Shown: positions 26,989-36,246 of the stretch, piece by piece
Layout: every line of letters starts with the position of its first letter
Numbering within the stretch: position 1 is the first letter of the stretch
Assembly (NCBI RefSeq): GCF_041397485.1
Contig: NZ_JAWKWO010000003.1
Span: 186,001-250,000, forward strand
Source of the DNA: Zhengella sp020637775
Lineage (GTDB): Bacteria; Pseudomonadota; Alphaproteobacteria; Rhizobiales; Rhizobiaceae
Length of the DNA stretch: 64,000 bases
Reading direction: 5' to 3'
The notes under the pieces: generated by a model
The model's database searches: none
What the model saw: the letters and a program-made list of their open reading frames with translations, nothing else
Told to the model about the DNA's origin: nothing
Made by a program: the position numbers and the translations under genes

Positions 26989-27972
26989 ATGGCGAATACG
27001 TGTCCCACCGTCCTGACCGGTTTTCAGCCCATGCTTTCCATCCTGTCGATTACCGGGCCGATCTACCTCGCCATCCTGGCGGGTTTCCTCTCTGTGCGGG
27101 CCGGTCTGTTCAAGGCCTCCGACATGCGACTGCTTGGCGGGTTCGTGCTCTACGTGGCACTGCCGGCCCTTCTGTTCTCGGCCCTTTCCACCAAACCTTT
27201 CGGCGAGATCATCCGGCCCGGCTACATGGTCGCCTATCTGCTCGGCTCACTCATCATGGTGACGCTGGGCTATACCTATTCCCGGCTCGTGCGGGGGCAG
27301 GGCGCGGCCAGGGCCGGAATCAGCGCCATGGGCATGAGTTGCCCCAATTCCGGCTTCGTCGGCTATCCGCTCGGCATGCTGATCTATCCGGATTTTGCCG
27401 GCGTGGTGCTGGCGCTGAACATGCTGGTGGAAAACGCGGTCATCATCCCGCTTCTTCTGGCCTTGGCGAGCCAGCAAAAGGGTGCAAGCCCGGTAACGGC
27501 GTTCCTGATGGCGGCCGGGCGCCTCGTCCGCAACCCGCTGGTCATCGCCCTGGCTCTGGGGCTTGCCGCTTCGCTCCTGCCCTTCGAACTGCCTTCCGTG
27601 CTGACCCGTACCGTCGGCCTTTTCGCGGGGGCGGCCGCGCCGGTTTCGCTGTTCGTCATCGGCGGGACGCTCGCCGGCCTTTCGGTGGGCGGGCTCTGGA
27701 AGGACGCGGTGCCGGTCATCGCAGGCAAGCTGCTTGTTCACCCACTGGCCATCCTGGCCGGTGCATCGCTGGTGCTGGCCAGCGGTCTGCTGCCGCTGGA
27801 CGAACTGGGGGTGAAGGCGCTCATTATCACGGGCGCGCTGCCAATTTTCGGGATCTACACGATTCTCGCGCAGGCGAACGGGCAGGAAGACCTCTCGGCC
27901 GTGGCGCTGACGGGCACCACGGTTTTCTCCTTCGCCACGCTGTCGGCCCTGCTCTGGTATCTGGGCTTCTGA
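26989..27972 (+). CDS. AEC (auxin efflux carrier) family transporter
   Basis: Inner-membrane protein of 327 residues with ten hydrophobic segments, split by a central loop near residue 165, as in the AEC/BASS-like fold. Conserved elements include the helix-4 break MSCPNSGFVGYPLG and SLFVIGGTLAG. Family members move organic acids or malate. Start 26989 has GGCGGGT upstream; ATG 27031 gives a more typical N-terminus (MLSILSITGP) and is an alternative. It follows paaE on the same strand and ends one base before the convergent ThDP-enzyme stop. Substrate unknown. Confidence 0.85.
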   Translation: MANTCPTVLTGFQPMLSILSITGPIYLAILAGFLSVRAGLFKASDMRLLGGFVLYVALPALLFSALSTKPFGEIIRPGYMVAYLLGSLIMVTLGYTYSRLVRGQGAARAGISAMGMSCPNSGFVGYPLGMLIYPDFAGVVLALNMLVENAVIIPLLLALASQQKGASPVTAFLMAAGRLVRNPLVIALALGLAASLLPFELPSVLTRTVGLFAGAAAPVSLFVIGGTLAGLSVGGLWKDAVPVIAGKLLVHPLAILAGASLVLASGLLPLDELGVKALIITGALPIFGIYTILAQANGQEDLSAVALTGTTVFSFATLSALLWYLGF

Positions 27973-29625
27973 CTATTTTCCTGCCCGGATGTCGCTGAGG
28001 GTTCGCGATACCGTCAGGGCTTCCGGGTCCAGCCGGATCTCGATGATGGCCGGCTTCCCGGCCGCGCGGGCGCGCTCGAAAGCCGGTGCAAAGTCCTCCG
28101 TGGTTTCCACCGTTTCGCCATGGCCGCCATAGGCGCGCGCGAGGGCGGCAAAATCCGGATTGACCATGTCGGTTCCCGACACACGGCCCGGATATTCGCG
28201 CTCCTGGTGCATGCGGATGGTGCCGTATATGCCGTTGTTGACGACGAGAACGATGATGTTGGCACCATGCTGCATGGCCGTGCCAAATTCCTGCCCCGTC
28301 ATCTGGAAACATCCGTCGCCGGCAAAGGCAATCACCTCGCGTTCGGGAAACAGCAGCTTGGCGGCCACGGCACCGGGCACGCCATAGCCCATGGAACCCG
28401 AAGTCGGTGCGCCCTGCGTTGCAAAACGGCGGAAGCGGTGGAAGCGGTGCAGCCATGTGGCGTAGTTGCCGGCGCCATTCGTGAGGATCGCGTCTGGCGG
28501 AAGAACCTCTTCCAGATGGGCCATGAGCGGACCCATGGCGACATCGCCAGGGCCTGTTTGCGGCGGTGTGGACCAGGCGCGGTAATCGGCATGGGCCTTC
28601 GGTGTCTCGTCGGCCCAGACCGGCGGCGCGGCGGGCGGTGTCAGCGCTGCGAAGGCTTCCGCAAAGGCCGCCGGGCTGGAATGGATGGCGAGCGAGGGAC
28701 GATAGACGCGGCCCAGTTCCTCGGCGCTGGCATGCACATGGATGAGCGTCTGGTCCGGATAGGGGCTCTTGAGAAGCGTGTAATCCTGGCTCGGCATTTC
28801 CGACATGCGGCCGCCAACAAGCAGGACGAGGTCCGCTTCCTTGGTTCGCGCCGCCAGGGACGGATTGATCGATATGCCGACATCGCCGGCATAGCAGGGA
28901 TGAAGGTGGTCGAAGAGCATCTGGCGGCGGAAGGACACACCGACGGGCAGGGCCCATTTCTCGGCGGCCGACTGGAAGTGAGAGACAGCCTCACGCGTCC
29001 AGCCGGACCCGCCAAGGATCACGAAGGGACGCGAGGCACGCTCCAGATAGCCGCAAAGAGCATCCATGGCTGCAGGTGACGGTGCGGTTTCGACCGGCAT
29101 GTAAGGCATCGGCTCGGGCGCATCCACGGCATCCGTCAGCATGTCTTCGGGAAGGACGAGTACGACCGGACCCGGGCGGCCCGATGTCGCCGTGGCATAG
29201 GCGCGGGTGACAAATTCGGGAATGCGTGCCGCATCGTCGATTTCGGCGACCCACTTGGCCATGTCGCCGAAAAAGCGCTTGTAATCGACTTCCTGAAAAG
29301 CCTCGCGTTCGCGGATGCCGCGTGCGATCTGGCCGATGAACAGGATCATCGGCGTGGAATCCTGCGACGCGATGTGAACGCCTGCGGAGGCGTTGGTTGC
29401 GCCCGGACCGCGCGTGACGAAACAGATGCCCGGCTCGCCGGTAAGGCGGCCATGGCAATCGGCCATCATGGCCGCTCCGCCTTCCTGCCGGCAAACCACC
29501 GGTCGTATCGTGGAATCGTGAAGGGCATCGAGAACCGCCAGGAAGCTTTCGCCGGGAACGAGAAACGCATGGGAGGCACCATTGGCCTCAAGGCAATCCA
29601 CGATGAGTTGTCCACCGGTCTTCAT
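27973..29625 (-). CDS. Thiamine-diphosphate enzyme, acetolactate-synthase-like
   Basis: A 550-residue ThDP-dependent enzyme with the three standard domains: Pyr domain with activating Glu48 (CRQEGGAAMM), a central domain, and a PP domain with the ThDP/Mg motif GDGCFQM through VVNNGIYGT. It resembles the acetolactate synthase/benzoylformate decarboxylase group but is not the standard IlvB: no regulatory subunit gene is near. The ATG overlaps the stop of the CoA-transferase by four bases (ATGA). That pairing hints at a 2-oxoacid or 2-hydroxyacyl-CoA reaction, but I cannot assign a substrate; it does not look like oxalyl-CoA decarboxylase. Confidence 0.85.
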   Translation of the reverse strand: MKTGGQLIVDCLEANGASHAFLVPGESFLAVLDALHDSTIRPVVCRQEGGAAMMADCHGRLTGEPGICFVTRGPGATNASAGVHIASQDSTPMILFIGQIARGIREREAFQEVDYKRFFGDMAKWVAEIDDAARIPEFVTRAYATATSGRPGPVVLVLPEDMLTDAVDAPEPMPYMPVETAPSPAAMDALCGYLERASRPFVILGGSGWTREAVSHFQSAAEKWALPVGVSFRRQMLFDHLHPCYAGDVGISINPSLAARTKEADLVLLVGGRMSEMPSQDYTLLKSPYPDQTLIHVHASAEELGRVYRPSLAIHSSPAAFAEAFAALTPPAAPPVWADETPKAHADYRAWSTPPQTGPGDVAMGPLMAHLEEVLPPDAILTNGAGNYATWLHRFHRFRRFATQGAPTSGSMGYGVPGAVAAKLLFPEREVIAFAGDGCFQMTGQEFGTAMQHGANIIVLVVNNGIYGTIRMHQEREYPGRVSGTDMVNPDFAALARAYGGHGETVETTEDFAPAFERARAAGKPAIIEIRLDPEALTVSRTLSDIRAGK

Positions 29626-30797
29626 TCGCTGTCTTCTTTCAGTTCGCCAAGGACTTCTGCCGTATGTTCGCCGAGGCGGGGGGAGGGGCGCCGGTAATTG
29701 AGCGGCGAGGCGGGCAGCAGGATGGGCGCGCGCACCTGAGGGATTTCCGTGCCGGCCTGATCGGGAAGATCGAAACGCATCTTGCGGGCCCGGATCTGCG
29801 GGTCGTCGAACATCTCGGCGATATTGTTGATCGGTCCGGCGGGGACCGCATTGGCTTCGCAGGCGGCGAGCATGTCCGCCTTGGTCCAGCGCTTCATGTA
29901 ACCGATGATGCCCTGGCGCAGGCGGTCACGGTCGGCAACCCGGTCGGGGTTTCGCTGGAATTGCGGGTCGCTTGCAAGGTCATCGGCGCCCAGCAGCTTG
30001 CAGAGGCGCTGGAACTGGCCGTCATTGCCGACCGCAATGATGACGTGGCCGTCGCTGACGGGAAAGACCTCGTAGGGCGCGATGTTCATGTGGGCATTGC
30101 CCATCTGTTTCGGTGGTACCCCGGAAACGAGATAGTTGAGGTTCTGGTTTCCCAATATGCCTGCCTGGGTGTCGAAAAGCGCCATGTCGATCCATTGGCC
30201 TTCACCGGCTTTCTCTGCATGGCGCAAGGCTGCCTGGATGGCGATGACCGAATAGAGCCCGGTGAAGATATCAGAAATGGCGACACCGGCCTTTTGCGGT
30301 TCACGGCCCGGTTCGCCGGTAATCGACATCATGCCGGCCATGGCCTGAATGATGAAATCGTAGCCGGCGCGTGGCGCATAGGGGCCGGTCTGGCCGAACC
30401 CGGTGATGGAGCAATAGACGAGGCGCGGATTGAGGGCCTTCACGCTTTCATAGTCGAGGCCGTATTTCCTCAGGCCGCCGACCTTGAAGTTCTCGATGAC
30501 GACATCGGCCCCGGCAATAAGCTTGCGAACCGTTTCGGCACCGTCGGGCGTGGCGATGTCGATGGCAACGGAGCGCTTGCCGCGGTTGGCCGAATGGTAA
30601 TAGGCCGCCGACAGGTTTTCGCCATCAGCGCCGGTAACGAATGGCGGCCCCCAATGGCGGGTGTCGTCGCCGTCGCCGGGCTTTTCGATCTTGATGACAT
30701 CGGCGCCAAGGTCTGCCAGCAGTTGACCCGCCCATGGACCGGCGAGAATGCGCGCCAGCTCGATGACGCGGATTCCTTTCAGGGGTGCATCAGCCAT
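29622..30797 (-). CDS. CaiB/BaiF-family CoA-transferase
   Basis: Class III CoA-transferase of 391 residues. Visible family features: N-terminal GIRVIELARILAGPWAGQLLADLGADVIKIE, the Asn-Arg loop YHSANRGKRSVAID, and the presumed catalytic Asp176 in GVAISDIFTGLYS. Such enzymes move CoA between carboxylic acids. Start 30797 lies inside the last codons of the TerC gene (8-bp overlap), and the stop overlaps the ThDP enzyme start, so the three genes are translationally coupled. Substrate unknown; formyl-, succinyl- or mesaconyl-CoA activities occur in the family. Confidence 0.88.
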   Translation of the reverse strand: MADAPLKGIRVIELARILAGPWAGQLLADLGADVIKIEKPGDGDDTRHWGPPFVTGADGENLSAAYYHSANRGKRSVAIDIATPDGAETVRKLIAGADVVIENFKVGGLRKYGLDYESVKALNPRLVYCSITGFGQTGPYAPRAGYDFIIQAMAGMMSITGEPGREPQKAGVAISDIFTGLYSVIAIQAALRHAEKAGEGQWIDMALFDTQAGILGNQNLNYLVSGVPPKQMGNAHMNIAPYEVFPVSDGHVIIAVGNDGQFQRLCKLLGADDLASDPQFQRNPDRVADRDRLRQGIIGYMKRWTKADMLAACEANAVPAGPINNIAEMFDDPQIRARKMRFDLPDQAGTEIPQVRAPILLPASPLNYRRPSPRLGEHTAEVLGELKEDSE

Positions 30798-31608
30798 GGT
30801 TTGCGGCCGCCTTCTTGTGCGCAAGCAATTGTTCCTTCTCCGCCAGCAGCTTGCGCTGGTAGCGGCCCTGCACCACCTCCACCAGAACCATCGTGACCAG
30901 GACAAAATAGAAGGTGGCCTTGGACATGGCCGTGACTTCGTAGCCGAAGAAATGCAGATGCGCGATATGGCCGCCCTCGCTCATCAGCATGATACCGACC
31001 AGAAGCAGAACGAAAAGGCCGAGAACCTCGTACATCCGGTTTCGCTTGAGGAAATTGGCGACCGCGTCGGCCATCAGCACCATAAGTGCGCCCGAAACGA
31101 TGATGGCGGCCGTCATGACGATGAAGTTCTTCGTCAGCGCAACGGCCGAGAGGACGGTGTCGAACGAGAATACAAGGTTCATGGCGAGGATCCAGAACAG
31201 CGCACTCGCAATTGATTTTCCAGCCTTCCTGTCCTGCTCCGCATCATGTTCCTCAAGGCTCATCATGTGAAGGATTTCCTTCATGGCGGTGTACATGAGG
31301 AAGACGCCGCCGGCGAGCACGATCAGCGCATGGCCGGAGACCGCGCCATCCACGAAGGGCGGGATGTTGACGGTGAAAAGCGGATCCTGGAATGCCTGGA
31401 TTAGCTGAAGGACCACGAAGAGCAGAACGATGCGCAGTCCGATGGCAAGGATGATACCCCATTTGCGCACGAAGGCCTGTCGCTCGGGGGCCACCCGTTT
31501 TGCCTCGATGGAAATGTACAGCAGGTTGTCGAAACCGAGTACGGTTTCCAGTGCTGTGAGCACAAGGAAGGTGGTCAGATGCTCGATCGTGAAGAGGTCA
31601 GCAAACAT
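30790..31608 (-). CDS. TerC/YkoY-family integral membrane protein
   Basis: A 272-residue membrane protein with seven to eight hydrophobic segments and the TerC acidic motifs TALETVLGFDNLLYISI near the start and NLVFSFDTVLSAVAL in the middle; paired Asp/Glu residues in helices suggest metal-ion export (manganese or tellurite-resistance family). The C-terminus is basic and cytoplasmic-looking. Start 31608 matches the family N-terminus; the open frame upstream is not supported. Its stop overlaps the CoA-transferase start, an unexpected partnership. Confidence 0.88.
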   Translation of the reverse strand: MFADLFTIEHLTTFLVLTALETVLGFDNLLYISIEAKRVAPERQAFVRKWGIILAIGLRIVLLFVVLQLIQAFQDPLFTVNIPPFVDGAVSGHALIVLAGGVFLMYTAMKEILHMMSLEEHDAEQDRKAGKSIASALFWILAMNLVFSFDTVLSAVALTKNFIVMTAAIIVSGALMVLMADAVANFLKRNRMYEVLGLFVLLLVGIMLMSEGGHIAHLHFFGYEVTAMSKATFYFVLVTMVLVEVVQGRYQRKLLAEKEQLLAHKKAAANHG

Positions 31609-31688
31609 TGTTCCGGTTCCGGCCGATGAATCGCGAGAAAGAGGGCGATTGACTGGTAGCAGATGACGGCGTGAGGCTCCACCGGCTT

Positions 31689-32633
31689 TCAGCCTTGCCG
31701 CATGGCGGTTCTTCTGGCCCAGTCGATGAATCGTTGCGTGGTTTCTTCGCGGTTGATCTCGTTGAGGCTCTCGTGACGGGTCCCGGGCAGGATGGCGCAT
31801 TCGACATGGGCAAAACCAAGACGCTGCAGTCGGTCGCGAAGATGCGTAACGGCCTTGCCGCCATCGGTGGCCGGATCCCTTTCGCCGCCGAGCAGATGAA
31901 AGGGCAGATCGCGCGGAATGGCTGCAAGGTTCCCGTCGTCTGCGCCGGCAAAAATGAAGCCGAAGAGGTCCTGCCACATGGCGACTGTCGCATCCCATCC
32001 GCACAGGGGGTCGGCAACGTATTTGTCCACTTCCGCCTCGTCGCGCGACAGCCAGTCGAATCCGGTGCGGGCCTGATCGAACTGCCGGTTCCAGGCCTGA
32101 AAGGTGAGCCTGGGCAGGATCCGCGAAGCAGCGTCCGAGCCGAGGCGGAACCGTTCCCAGGCGAGAATCGCGCGCGCGACCTGACCAAGCAGCCCGGCGG
32201 AAAAGTTCGAATTCCAGACGGCCGCGCCAGCGAGCCTGCCGGCATGCTTCGCGACATAGTTCAGCGTTATGAGGCCACCCATGGAGTGGCCGAAGGCGAT
32301 GACGGGCAGGTCCGGGTGCTGTCCGGCGATCAGGTCATGGACCATGTCGACATCCGCAATCACCTTCTGGCTGCCGTCCTTCCAGGCGAACATGCGCTGC
32401 GGGGTATTGGGAACGCCGGTTGCGCCATGACCGCGGTGATCCTGCGCATAGACATGAAAGCCGGCGCGGGCGAGTGCATCGGCAAACCGCGCGTAGCGGG
32501 CGGCATGCTCGGCCAGCCCATGATTGATCTGTACGACGCCCACCGGGTCACCTTCCGCTTCCCGGTGGTAGAGGTTCAGGGTCGCGCCGGTGGGCGAGGC
32601 AAGTGTGCGGGCAGTGAACGGACGGGCTGTCAT
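31689..32633 (-). CDS. Alpha/beta hydrolase, monoacylglycerol-lipase-like
   Basis: A 314-residue serine hydrolase with oxyanion-region QINHGLAEHAARYARFADAL, DHRGHG and nucleophile elbow GHSMGG, the pattern of bacterial monoglyceride lipases/lysophospholipases (Hydrolase_4). Downstream Asp (GERDPAT) and His (GTRHESLNE) complete the triad. Start 32633 places the methionine before a typical N-terminus; the ribosome site is weak. Divergent from ettA. Substrate probably a lipid ester, not proven. Confidence 0.88.
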   Translation of the reverse strand: MTARPFTARTLASPTGATLNLYHREAEGDPVGVVQINHGLAEHAARYARFADALARAGFHVYAQDHRGHGATGVPNTPQRMFAWKDGSQKVIADVDMVHDLIAGQHPDLPVIAFGHSMGGLITLNYVAKHAGRLAGAAVWNSNFSAGLLGQVARAILAWERFRLGSDAASRILPRLTFQAWNRQFDQARTGFDWLSRDEAEVDKYVADPLCGWDATVAMWQDLFGFIFAGADDGNLAAIPRDLPFHLLGGERDPATDGGKAVTHLRDRLQRLGFAHVECAILPGTRHESLNEINREETTQRFIDWARRTAMRQG

Positions 32634-32784
32634 GGCGAGAGAGTGCGCGGCGGACGTGACTGCGTCAAGCACGGTGTGACAGGCGCCCGGCGTCGATCGG
32701 GCGCGCCCCCATTGCTCCGAAAGCCCGTTTCGCCTATGTGACAGGCAATCTTTCCCGTCAGTTTCCAAACGGAGCAGTGACGCC

Positions 32785-34434
32785 ATGGCGCGCCAGTTCA
32801 TCTACCACATGTCCGGCCTCAACAAGGCGTATGGCAACAAGAAGGTGCTGGAGAACATCCATCTGTCCTTCTATCCGGATGCCAAGATCGGCATTCTGGG
32901 GCCGAACGGCGCCGGCAAGTCCACGGTGCTGCGGATCATGGCCGGGCTGGACAAGGAATTCACCGGCGAAGCCTGGCTGGCCGAAGGAGCGACCTGCGGA
33001 TACCTGCCGCAGGAGCCCGAACTCGATCCGGCGCTCAACGTCATGGGCAATGTGATGGAGGGCGTGGCCGCGAAGAAGGCCATTCTCGATCGCTACAACG
33101 AGTTGATGATGAACTATTCCGACGAGACGGCGGAAGAGGGCGCGCAACTCCAGGACATCATCGATGCACAGAACCTGTGGGACCTCGACTCGCAGGTGGA
33201 AATGGCGATGGAAGCGCTGCGCTGTCCGCCGCCGGATGCCACGATCGACAATCTTTCCGGTGGCGAAAAGCGGCGCGTGGCACTTTGCAAGCTCTTGCTT
33301 TCGCAGCCCGACCTTCTGTTGCTGGACGAGCCGACCAACCATCTGGACGCGGAGACCATCGCTTGGCTGGAAAAGCATCTTCGCGAATATCCCGGCTCGG
33401 TCCTGATGGTCACGCATGACCGCTACTTCCTTGACAATGTGACAGGCTGGATTCTCGAACTCGACAGGGGCCGCGGCATTCCCTACGAGGGCAATTACAC
33501 CGCCTACCTGGAAGCCAAGCAGAAGCGCATGGCCCAGGAAGGCCGCGAAGAGGCCGCCCGCCAGAAGGCGCTGGCGCGCGAGAGCGAGTGGATTGCCTCC
33601 AGCCCGAAGGCACGGCAGGCCAAGTCGAAGGCGCGTATCCGCGCCTATGACGAACTGGTGAAGGCGGCCAGCGAGCGCCGTCCGGGCGATGCCCAGATCA
33701 TCATTCCGTCGGGCGAGCGGCTCGGTCAGGTCGTCATCGAGGCCGAGGGCATCACCAAGGCCTATGGCGACCGTGTCCTGATCGACGACCTGTCGTTCAA
33801 GCTGCCGCCCGGCGGCATCGTCGGCGTGATCGGACCCAACGGCGCAGGCAAGACCACGCTGTTCCGCATGATCACCGGCCAGGAACAGCCCGATTCCGGC
33901 GCGATCCGGGTCGGCGAGACCGTGAAGCTCGGCTATGTCGACCAGAGCCGCGATGCACTGGATGGCAACAAGACCGTGTGGGAGGAGATCTCCGGCGGTA
34001 ACGATGTCATCAAGCTTGGCAGGCATGAGGTGAACAGCCGCGCCTATTGCTCCTCGTTCAACTTCAAGGGCGGCGACCAGCAGCAGAAAGTGGGCACGCT
34101 TTCGGGCGGCCAGCGCAACCGCGTGCACATGGCCAAGCTGCTGAAAGAGGGCGGCAACGTCATCCTGCTTGACGAACCGACCAACGATCTCGACACCGAA
34201 ACGCTGGCGGCGCTGGAAGACGCGCTGGAGAATTTCGCGGGCTGCGCCGTCGTCATCAGCCACGACCGCATGTTCCTCGACCGGCTGGCCACGCATATCC
34301 TCGCCTTCGAGGGTGACAGCCATGTGGAATGGTTCGAAGGCAATTTCGAGGAATACGAAGCCGACAAGGTGCGCCGGCTCGGTCCCGATTCCATCAATCC
34401 GAAGCGTGTGACCTACAAGCGATTGACGCGCTGA
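32785..34434 (+). CDS. ettA: Energy-dependent translational throttle protein EttA
   Basis: ABC-F protein of 549 residues with two ATPase cassettes: GPNGAGKST and LSGGEKRRVALCKLL / DEPTNHLDAE in the first, GPNGAGKTT and LSGGQRNRVHMAKLL / DEPTNDLDTE in the second. The linker between them is rich in basic residues (KARQAKSKARIRAYDEL), as in the P-site tRNA-interaction motif. EttA binds the ribosomal E site and gates the first elongation steps according to ATP/ADP. N-terminal QFIYHMSGLNKAYGNKKVLE is typical. Followed by a terminator. Confidence 0.96.
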   Translation: MARQFIYHMSGLNKAYGNKKVLENIHLSFYPDAKIGILGPNGAGKSTVLRIMAGLDKEFTGEAWLAEGATCGYLPQEPELDPALNVMGNVMEGVAAKKAILDRYNELMMNYSDETAEEGAQLQDIIDAQNLWDLDSQVEMAMEALRCPPPDATIDNLSGGEKRRVALCKLLLSQPDLLLLDEPTNHLDAETIAWLEKHLREYPGSVLMVTHDRYFLDNVTGWILELDRGRGIPYEGNYTAYLEAKQKRMAQEGREEAARQKALARESEWIASSPKARQAKSKARIRAYDELVKAASERRPGDAQIIIPSGERLGQVVIEAEGITKAYGDRVLIDDLSFKLPPGGIVGVIGPNGAGKTTLFRMITGQEQPDSGAIRVGETVKLGYVDQSRDALDGNKTVWEEISGGNDVIKLGRHEVNSRAYCSSFNFKGGDQQQKVGTLSGGQRNRVHMAKLLKEGGNVILLDEPTNDLDTETLAALEDALENFAGCAVVISHDRMFLDRLATHILAFEGDSHVEWFEGNFEEYEADKVRRLGPDSINPKRVTYKRLTR

Positions 34435-34458
34435 GCGAGCCGGTATCGCGGGAACATG

Positions 34459-34486
34459 GGCCTGGACGGTTTCGTCCGGGCCTTTT
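34459..34486 (+). terminator. Terminator after ettA
   Basis: Stem GGCCTGGAC / GTCCGGGCC (34459-34467, 34474-34482; one G-T pair), loop of six, then TTTT. Lies 24 bp after the ettA stop. Confidence 0.85.
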
Positions 34487-34546
34487 CTTCCGGGCTTGTG
34501 CGGGTTATCGGGAAACGGTGCCTGAAATTCAGCGAGGAGACCGGGC

Positions 34547-34960
34547 GTGTCGGCATTGGTGGACAACCGCGTATTTCATGTCGCGGCCGCGTTGTTCGCG
34601 GTCCTGTCAATCGCCAGCGCGATATGGCCCAGCGATTCCGATGTGCCCTTCATGACGTGGCTTGCGGGGATCGGAATTGCGTCCCTCCTGTTGTGTCTGC
34701 CTTATTTGATCCTCTGGTTCGTCGGCAGGCGGCTTTCCAGGCCGCTTTTCCGGGGTATTGCCCTGGCTGCGATGGCACTGCTTTTCGTTTTCTGGGCCTG
34801 GGCATTCCTTGGCACGTTCATCTTCCCGGCGGGTGAGAATGCGCAGGCCGGACTCGTCTTCGTTGCCGCGCCGGCTTACATGATCATCGCAGCGCTGTTC
34901 GCCGGGCTCGTGCTGCGGATTGCCGACGACTGGAAGAAGCATTCCGGATCGAGTTCATAG
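34547..34960 (+). CDS. Small membrane protein of unknown function
   Basis: A 137-residue protein with four hydrophobic segments (about 10-26, 38-58, 70-93, 103-123), little polar sequence and a short charged C-terminus (DDWKKHSGSSS). Start GTG 34547 is supported by GAGGAGA at ideal spacing. I recognise no family. It stands alone between the ettA terminator and the KAS III gene. Codon use looks like its neighbours. Confidence 0.7.
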   Translation: MSALVDNRVFHVAAALFAVLSIASAIWPSDSDVPFMTWLAGIGIASLLLCLPYLILWFVGRRLSRPLFRGIALAAMALLFVFWAWAFLGTFIFPAGENAQAGLVFVAAPAYMIIAALFAGLVLRIADDWKKHSGSSS

Positions 34961-35109
34961 AGGTGCTTCAAGGGACTTGCACGGCATGTCATGCTCGTGC
35001 CTGAATCCTTGTGCTGTAACTGCCAGCCAAGAGCGATTTGCAAGTCATCAATGCTTTGACGCTATCCTCTTCGTGAAAAAAATGGATTCGCCTGGAAGGA
35101 CCTGTCTAT

Positions 35110-36231
35110 ATGCCGCGCGTCGCGATTACCGGAACCGGAGCGGAGATCCCGGAGGGCAGCGTCACCAATGACGAACTCGTTGCCAGTTTCAACGCCTGGG
35201 TCGACCGGGAAAACCCGAAGCGCCTCGCCGCCGGACTTGAACCGCTTCCCTATTCCTCGTCCGACTTCATCGAATACGCCTCGGGCGTGAAGGCCCGGCG
35301 GATGCTGGATCCCGAGGGCGTCCTGGATCCCGAACGTATGGCGCCACGCTTCGAGGAGCGGTCGAACGAGGATCTCTCGCTGATGGCCGAATTCGGCTGC
35401 AAGTCTGCGCGCAAGGCCCTGACCGATGCCGGACTCAAGGGCGAAGACATCGATTTCGTCATTTGTTCAGCCTCGCACCAGCAGAGGCCCTATCCGGCAG
35501 TGGCCATCGAGATCCAGCAGGAACTGGGCTGCAGCGGGGCCGGTTTCGACATGAACCTGGCATGTTCATCCGCCGGTGCCGCCATCCACCTTGCGGCAAG
35601 CCTCGTACGCTCCGGCGCCCAACGGCGTGTGCTTGTGGTGACGCCGGAAATCATATCCGGGCATCTCAATTTCAAGGACCGGCAAACGCATTTCATATTC
35701 GGAGACGCTTCGGTATCGCTCGTCATCGAAGCGCTCGATGACGGGGAAACCAGGCCCGGCGCTTACGAAATCCTGGATACACGGGTCTGGACGCAAATGT
35801 CGTCCAACATCCGCTCCAATTTCGGTTTCCTGAACCGGGCGGCGCAGGAGGAACTCGATGTCGTGAACATGGAGGGCCGACTCATCACGCAGGTCGGCAA
35901 CAAGGTGTTCAAGGAAGTCACCGTTGCCGCTCACCGCTTCATCCGCGATTTTTTGGCCGATAATGACGAAAGCCCGGAAGGCATGCGCCGGTACTGGCTG
36001 CATCAGGCCAATGGGCGGATGAACGCCATGATACTGAAGCTCGTCCTCGGGCATGAGGCCGACGAGAAGCGGGCGCCAATGGTGCTGTCATGGCTTGGCA
36101 ATACGGCCGGTGCCGGGGCGGTGGTGGCTTTCGACGCCACGAAGAACGAGTTGAAAGCCGGCGAGCGCGGCCTTTTCTGTGCCTTCGGTGCGGGCTATTC
36201 CATCGGCAGCGCACTCCTGGAAAAAATGTAA
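35110..36231 (+). CDS. Long-form beta-ketoacyl-ACP synthase III (FabH-like)
   Basis: Thiolase-fold condensing enzyme of 373 residues, longer than housekeeping FabH (about 320) because of an N-terminal insertion (VDRENPKRLAAGLEPLPYSS). The catalytic triad Cys152 (NLACSSAG), His298 (WLHQAN) and Asn331 (WLGNTAGAG) is intact. Similar long forms in Pseudomonas condense medium-chain acyl-CoA with malonyl-ACP, diverting beta-oxidation products to fatty-acid synthesis; this role is inferred. It stands alone without other fab genes. GGAAGGA precedes ATG 35110. Confidence 0.88.
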   Translation: MPRVAITGTGAEIPEGSVTNDELVASFNAWVDRENPKRLAAGLEPLPYSSSDFIEYASGVKARRMLDPEGVLDPERMAPRFEERSNEDLSLMAEFGCKSARKALTDAGLKGEDIDFVICSASHQQRPYPAVAIEIQQELGCSGAGFDMNLACSSAGAAIHLAASLVRSGAQRRVLVVTPEIISGHLNFKDRQTHFIFGDASVSLVIEALDDGETRPGAYEILDTRVWTQMSSNIRSNFGFLNRAAQEELDVVNMEGRLITQVGNKVFKEVTVAAHRFIRDFLADNDESPEGMRRYWLHQANGRMNAMILKLVLGHEADEKRAPMVLSWLGNTAGAGAVVAFDATKNELKAGERGLFCAFGAGYSIGSALLEKM

Positions 36232-36246
36232 ATGTGAGGCAGGCCG

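Noticed and set aside
27973..30797. Oxalate degradation pair (frc-oxc)
   Set aside because: The CoA-transferase fits, but the thiamine-diphosphate enzyme has acetolactate-synthase-like sequence and does not resemble oxalyl-CoA decarboxylase as I remember it.
32758..34566. 602-codon minus-strand open frame opposite ettA
   Set aside because: Antisense of a canonical ABC-F protein with four nucleotide-binding motifs.
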